From contig CALOFP010000004.1 in NCBI GenBank assembly GCA_942492635.1, forward strand, positions 62,001-126,000: a stretch of 64,000 nucleotides of DNA. The letters run 5' to 3'. Source of the stretch: CALOFP01 sp942492635 (lineage in GTDB: Bacteria > UBP6 > UBA1177 > CALOFP01). The notes beneath the pieces are model-generated. The model made no database searches, had not been told where the DNA came from, and saw only the letters and a program-made list of their open reading frames with translations. How positions within the stretch are numbered: position 1 is the stretch's first letter; each line of letters starts with the position of its first letter. The position numbers and the translations under genes were made by a program. Of the stretch, positions 60,390 to 64,000 are shown in pieces.

Positions 60390-61589
60390 CTATCGGAAAA
60401 CGCCGCGTGTATCTACGATAATCTTTTCATTAAGGATGTTTTGATCAATTTCATTATATTCCCGGTGATTTACGAGCATTACGACGATATCGGATTTTCC
60501 GAGAAGATCGTCCAGTTCGGAGAAGGAAAATTCAAGATCGTGACAATCCTTGTACGGATCGTGGACGAGAACTTGTCCAGATTCCGAATCCCTCAGTTTT
60601 CTCACGATATCGAGCGCCGGCGATTCCCTTATGTCGTCGATGTCAGGCTTGTAGGAAATTCCGAGACATCCTATAACCGGTTCCCTGAATTTTTTAGCAT
60701 GATTCAAAACTTTTTCAGTAACGACGCCGGGGCGGCTCTCATTTGTTTCCCTTGCTGTCTTTATAAGTTTCGCCTTCTCGGGAACGGAATCGACGATGAA
60801 CCACGGATCGACGGCGAGGCAGTGTCCCCCCACACCCGGACCCGGTCTGAGAATATCGACTCTCGGGTGTTTGTTTGAAAGCTCTATAAGTTCCCAGACG
60901 TCTATGGAAAGTTCGTCACAAATATTTGCAAGCTCGTTTGCGAAAGCAACATTGACATCTCGATAGGAATTCTCCACAAGCTTGGCAAGCTCTGCAGTTC
61001 TGGCATTCGTCGTGAAGATGTCGCCCTTTACAAAAGTTTTATAGAATTCTTTGCAAACTTCCGCCGATTTATCATTAATTCCGCCGATAATTCTATCATT
61101 TTCAATCGTTTCCTTGAGAATATAGCCCGGAAGAACCCTTTCAGGCGCGTGAGCGATAAAAAGTTCTTCTCCGATATTGAGACCCGATTTTTCAAGAATC
61201 TTTGCGACTGTTTTATCCGTCGTTCCGACAGGAGAAGTGGATTCCAGAACGATAAGATCGCCTTTTTTAACGTATGGAACTATCGCCTCGGTTGCCTCTT
61301 CCACATATTTAAGATCGGGTTTGTATCCCTCCTTGAAGGGAGTGGGAACGCAGATGAAGAAAAGATCGGCCTCTTCCGGCTTGAGAGAAGCACGAAGTTT
61401 CCCCGATTTAACACCCGATTTAACAAGAATATCGAGATCCGGTTCTACAATGTGAATTTCACCTTTATTTATGGTCTCCACAACCTTTTCAGAGACGTCT
61501 ACTCCGAGAACATCGTATCCCTTTGTCGCCAAAATGCTGGCTGTCGGCAGACCTATATAACCGAGTCCGAGAACACAAACCTTTTTCAT
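60390..61589 (-). CDS. wecC: UDP-N-acetyl-D-mannosamine dehydrogenase
   Basis: 399 residues of the UDP-sugar dehydrogenase family: NAD loop VCVLGLGYIGLPTASILA, CVPTPF, ESTSPVGTT, and the catalytic Cys in GPGVGGHCLAVDPWF. The 'APERVLPG' and 'LVENSYRDVNVAFANELA' blocks favour the WecC/ManNAc type over UDP-glucose dehydrogenase. It would make UDP-ManNAcA. It starts one base after the glycosyltransferase stop, with AGAGG inside that gene's end. Confidence 0.92.
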   Translation of the reverse strand: MKKVCVLGLGYIGLPTASILATKGYDVLGVDVSEKVVETINKGEIHIVEPDLDILVKSGVKSGKLRASLKPEEADLFFICVPTPFKEGYKPDLKYVEEATEAIVPYVKKGDLIVLESTSPVGTTDKTVAKILEKSGLNIGEELFIAHAPERVLPGYILKETIENDRIIGGINDKSAEVCKEFYKTFVKGDIFTTNARTAELAKLVENSYRDVNVAFANELANICDELSIDVWELIELSNKHPRVDILRPGPGVGGHCLAVDPWFIVDSVPEKAKLIKTARETNESRPGVVTEKVLNHAKKFREPVIGCLGISYKPDIDDIRESPALDIVRKLRDSESGQVLVHDPYKDCHDLEFSFSELDDLLGKSDIVVMLVNHREYNEIDQNILNEKIIVDTRGVFR

Positions 61590-61590
61590 C

Positions 61591-62826
61591 TCAACCCTCT
61601 TTATTGTTTATTGACTTCAAAATATTAAACATCGATCCGGCTAGTTTTTTCCTATCGTAATCATTTGCAAACAGTCTACAGTTTTTCTTAAATTTTTCAT
61701 ACAAATTTTTATCTGATGATAAAGAGTGCAGCTTTTCGAGAAACTCCTCCCTGTTTTCCGGCTCGTAAGCAAGCCCCACATCGTAAGATTCGATCATTCT
61801 CCTCGCTTCTCCATCTACACCGAGGAGAATCGGTTTGCCCATTGCCGCCATTTCAAACATTTTCGAAGGAATTACAGTCTTGAAAGTGTCGCATTTCTTC
61901 AAATTGACAAGAGCGGCATCGCTGATGGAAATGTATCTTTTCACATCTTCTTTTGATACCATTCCGGTAAAGATTATATTTTTCAGATCCAGTTTCCGGC
62001 ATTTTTCCTCCAGCTCATACCGCTTGGCCCCGTCGCCGACGAAAAGAAAAAGGAAATTTTTTCTCTGCGCTTCATCCATCGACGCCACACTATCGATAAT
62101 AAAATCGATTGCGTGTGCCATTCCCATGGTGCCGATATACGAAACAACAAAACGATTTTGGGGATTTATCTTTTTCTGAAGAAGATCATCCGGTTCAATC
62201 CTTTTAAACTTTTCAAGATCCACTCCATTTTTCACCACGCTGATTTTATTTCTATCGACTCCACGATTTGCCAAATTTTCGACAAAGGAATCTGTCACAG
62301 AAATTATTTTATGTGCTTTTTTATAGAGAAAAAGTTCGATCTTTTCCAAAAGTTTTATCGCCTTTCCCTTCTTCATTGCTCCGACAGTAACAATGGATTC
62401 GGGCCAGAGATCGCGAAGTTCGAAAATCCATGGTTTTCTTTTGAAAATCGAAAGGGCGTAACCGCTCCATGTTGTAAAAAACTGTGGAGAAGTAGCGATA
62501 ATGAGATCAACTTTTCGGATAAAAAGCCCGGCAAGAAATGAAGTACATGCGTAGCTCATATAATCCAAAATTCGCCGCGCGAATCCTTTGTTGGAGGTTA
62601 TATAGCTCCATACCCGGATGAGAGTAATGTTTTCGGAAAGTTTTTCCTTCGAATAGAGTCGATTTTTGTGCCCTTCAAAGACTCTGCCCTTGGGGAAATT
62701 GGGAGCGCAGGTAATAACCGTCACTTTTGCGCCGAGTTTTTCCCATTCACAAATATGCTCCCATGTTCTGGTTGCCGGCGCGTTAACTTCGGGTGGAAAA
62801 TTGTCGCTCAGAAAAAGAATATGCAT
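61591..62826 (-). CDS. GT4-family glycosyltransferase (WbuB-like)
   Basis: 411 residues with the GT-B fold. The N-terminal domain reads HILFLSDNFPPEVNAPATRTWEH and ATSPQFFTTWSGYALSIFKRKPWIFELRDLWPES, close to O-antigen L-fucosamine-type transferases such as WbuB. The C-terminal domain has VSYIGTMGMAHAIDFII and the nucleotide-sugar contact region KMFEMAAMGKPILLGVDGEA. It would add a sugar during O-antigen or capsule synthesis in the cytosol. Between the lyase gene (9 bases) and wecC (1 base), same operon. Confidence 0.9.
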   Translation of the reverse strand: MHILFLSDNFPPEVNAPATRTWEHICEWEKLGAKVTVITCAPNFPKGRVFEGHKNRLYSKEKLSENITLIRVWSYITSNKGFARRILDYMSYACTSFLAGLFIRKVDLIIATSPQFFTTWSGYALSIFKRKPWIFELRDLWPESIVTVGAMKKGKAIKLLEKIELFLYKKAHKIISVTDSFVENLANRGVDRNKISVVKNGVDLEKFKRIEPDDLLQKKINPQNRFVVSYIGTMGMAHAIDFIIDSVASMDEAQRKNFLFLFVGDGAKRYELEEKCRKLDLKNIIFTGMVSKEDVKRYISISDAALVNLKKCDTFKTVIPSKMFEMAAMGKPILLGVDGEARRMIESYDVGLAYEPENREEFLEKLHSLSSDKNLYEKFKKNCRLFANDYDRKKLAGSMFNILKSINNKEG

Positions 62827-62835
62827 AATCCATCC

Positions 62836-63999
62836 TTACTTATCAAAAGTTATTTCTGTAGTTATTGAAACTCTGTCTTTAAAGTCGCATCGTCCGGAAT
62901 ATTCGACACACGGAGTTGAAGAATTGAAAAGTTGAAAAAATCGACCTTCATTCTTCTCCATAGGAATCGAAGAGGAGATGCTTATACTGTCATCGAGTAC
63001 CGGAAACATCAAACCGGCACAGTGATTTCCGCAAAAAGTAATTTGATCCTCAATTCTCAATCCTTTTTCCAAAAGAGTAAATTTTCTCTCATGAACTTCT
63101 CCCCTCCAGCCGCGGACTTTTCCAAAGATTGTATTTCCTTCTACGGCAAGCGGATAATTCCGCCCTCTTCTTCCGACACGAAAAGCGCCCCACATTTCGT
63201 GCTGATCTTTGCCGTCGATCGAAATTGTGTTGTGGGCGGCCGTCGAGCGTAAAAAAGATCGATCTTTTCCCGGAAGATAGGTTAAGCAGCCTCTGTCAGT
63301 TATCATCTTTTTTCCGTCTTTATAAATCTCAAAAGATAAAGCGGACGCGTGCATGTGACCGGGCTGATATGAAACCATTCCTCCTCCGTCGACGTGAAGA
63401 ATCAGCTCTCCGCACTTCAAAACTGCAAAATTTCCTGCCGGAAAGAGAATATCTTTTCCGAAACTCTGTTTTATCCCCAATTTTTCGCAATATTGAAATA
63501 ATTTTTCCGGATCCAGCGCAATATCGTAGGCCGCATCATTGAAAAGAGGGATTTTTCCATCGACTACGAAGCTGAATAAAACTTTTTCCATCTTTTTCAA
63601 ATTCACATCAAGATCCGGAACTTCAAATCCGATATTTTTTATATCCAGAAGCATTTCCAGAATAATCGAATGGTAGAGAAAAGATCTTTCGTAGTGACAG
63701 CCGTCCTCAAAAACCTCCTCTTTCATTTCAAGGAGGAAGAGTTTTTCCGTTCGTTTCCGTATTCTTTCGAATTGGGGCGAAGAAAAAAAGGGAAGGGCGA
63801 ACATCAGCGCCGAAAGATTTGTAAAAAGGTGATTGGCCTGAATATCCGATTCCAGATTGTTGAAGATGATCAGAAGTTGGGTCGCGATGCTTTTTTCTAT
63901 CTTCTCATTTCTGACCTTGTGGAAATGAAGAAACTTGAGCCAGTTCACAACTCTCAGCGAAGCGGGATAGGAATGGAGATAGAGTTCCTTTTTCTTCGG
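62836..63999 (-). CDS. Heparinase II/III-family protein, N-terminus beyond window
   Basis: The frame stays open to the window edge, so at least 387 residues are visible. A GTG at 63948 is not the true start: upstream codons still read LYLHSYPASLRVVNWLKFL, the conserved toroid region of this family. The alpha-toroid part includes NHLFTNLSALMFALPFF and the Tyr/His stretch YERSFLYHSIILEMLLD. The beta-sandwich part has PGHMHASALSFEIYKDGKKMITDRG with His residues, then AAHNTISIDGKDQHEMWGAFRVGRRG. Such proteins cleave uronic-acid polysaccharides; in surface-polysaccharide operons they may trim the product in the periplasm. Confidence 0.88.
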   Translation of the reverse strand, partial: PKKKELYLHSYPASLRVVNWLKFLHFHKVRNEKIEKSIATQLLIIFNNLESDIQANHLFTNLSALMFALPFFSSPQFERIRKRTEKLFLLEMKEEVFEDGCHYERSFLYHSIILEMLLDIKNIGFEVPDLDVNLKKMEKVLFSFVVDGKIPLFNDAAYDIALDPEKLFQYCEKLGIKQSFGKDILFPAGNFAVLKCGELILHVDGGGMVSYQPGHMHASALSFEIYKDGKKMITDRGCLTYLPGKDRSFLRSTAAHNTISIDGKDQHEMWGAFRVGRRGRNYPLAVEGNTIFGKVRGWRGEVHERKFTLLEKGLRIEDQITFCGNHCAGLMFPVLDDSISISSSIPMEKNEGRFFQLFNSSTPCVEYSGRCDFKDRVSITTEITFDK

Positions 64000-64000
64000 A

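Overview
The window comes from a Gram-negative, probably anaerobic, amino-acid-fermenting bacterium. The outer membrane is inferred from a complete tolQ-tolR-tolA-tolB-pal cluster and several lipoproteins. Fermentation of keto acids is inferred from a butyrate kinase / indolepyruvate:ferredoxin oxidoreductase operon. Large Asp/Gly-rich secreted proteins with short Cys-rich modules, HDOD, PilZ and CheA-like proteins would fit a deltaproteobacterial or myxobacterial-like lineage, but no rRNA is present and this placement is inference. Genes are densely packed, with many 4-base ATGA overlaps and sigma70-like promoters. No gap between genes exceeds 300 bases, and I saw no tRNA, rRNA, CRISPR array or insertion sequence.

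Layout. 1-4.8 kb: end of a cation-efflux transporter gene, then the Tol-Pal system. 4.9-18.5 kb (minus strand): a nine-gene operon that looks like a new kind of ribosomally made, post-translationally modified peptide (RiPP) system. In order of transcription it encodes an HDOD protein, a free PqqD-like recognition protein, a 2,638-residue lipoprotein, a 47-residue precursor peptide that had to be found by hand (9200-9343), an HPr-kinase-like P-loop protein, a radical SAM/SPASM enzyme, a PqqD-PRMT methyltransferase fusion, a Ser/His S26-type peptidase and a PF14907-type nucleotidyltransferase. 18.6-21 kb: divergently transcribed sugar genes (a glycosyltransferase-like/cupin fusion and manC). 21-26.7 kb (minus): DMT transporter-pheS-pheT-map-small protein-nth operon. 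26.8-34 kb: a soluble Rossmann/chemoreceptor-hairpin protein facing an envelope operon that starts with a 1,717-residue coiled-coil protein. 34-38 kb: M23 peptidase, GT39-type glycosyltransferase and a companion. 38-43.4 kb: valS-nadC, and a zinc-ribbon/PilZ/coiled-coil trio. 43.5-51.4 kb: proS, a secreted M14 carboxypeptidase with an acidic tail, a small Cys-module protein, and buk-iorA-iorB ending in a clear terminator. 51.5-56.8 kb: a lipoprotein with a duplicated domain, then a CheA-like kinase with a predicted leaderless mRNA and a membrane coiled-coil partner. 57-58 kb: fabD with a palindromic operator. 58-64 kb: nucleotide-sugar and polysaccharide genes (UDP-glucuronate epimerase-type, wecB, wecC, a WbuB-like glycosyltransferase, and a heparinase-type lyase running off the window).

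The most interesting content is the RiPP-like operon: a YxxP-leader, Gly/Cys-rich precursor beside two recognition domains and four or five candidate modifying enzymes, with none of the lasso-peptide macrocyclisation genes and all co-transcribed with a giant surface lipoprotein. Secondary items are an IorA without its ferredoxin domain, a soluble chemoreceptor hairpin joined to a Rossmann-like domain, a glycosyltransferase-like/cupin fusion, a terminator inside a signal-peptide coding sequence, the leaderless cheA-like gene, and the fabD operator.
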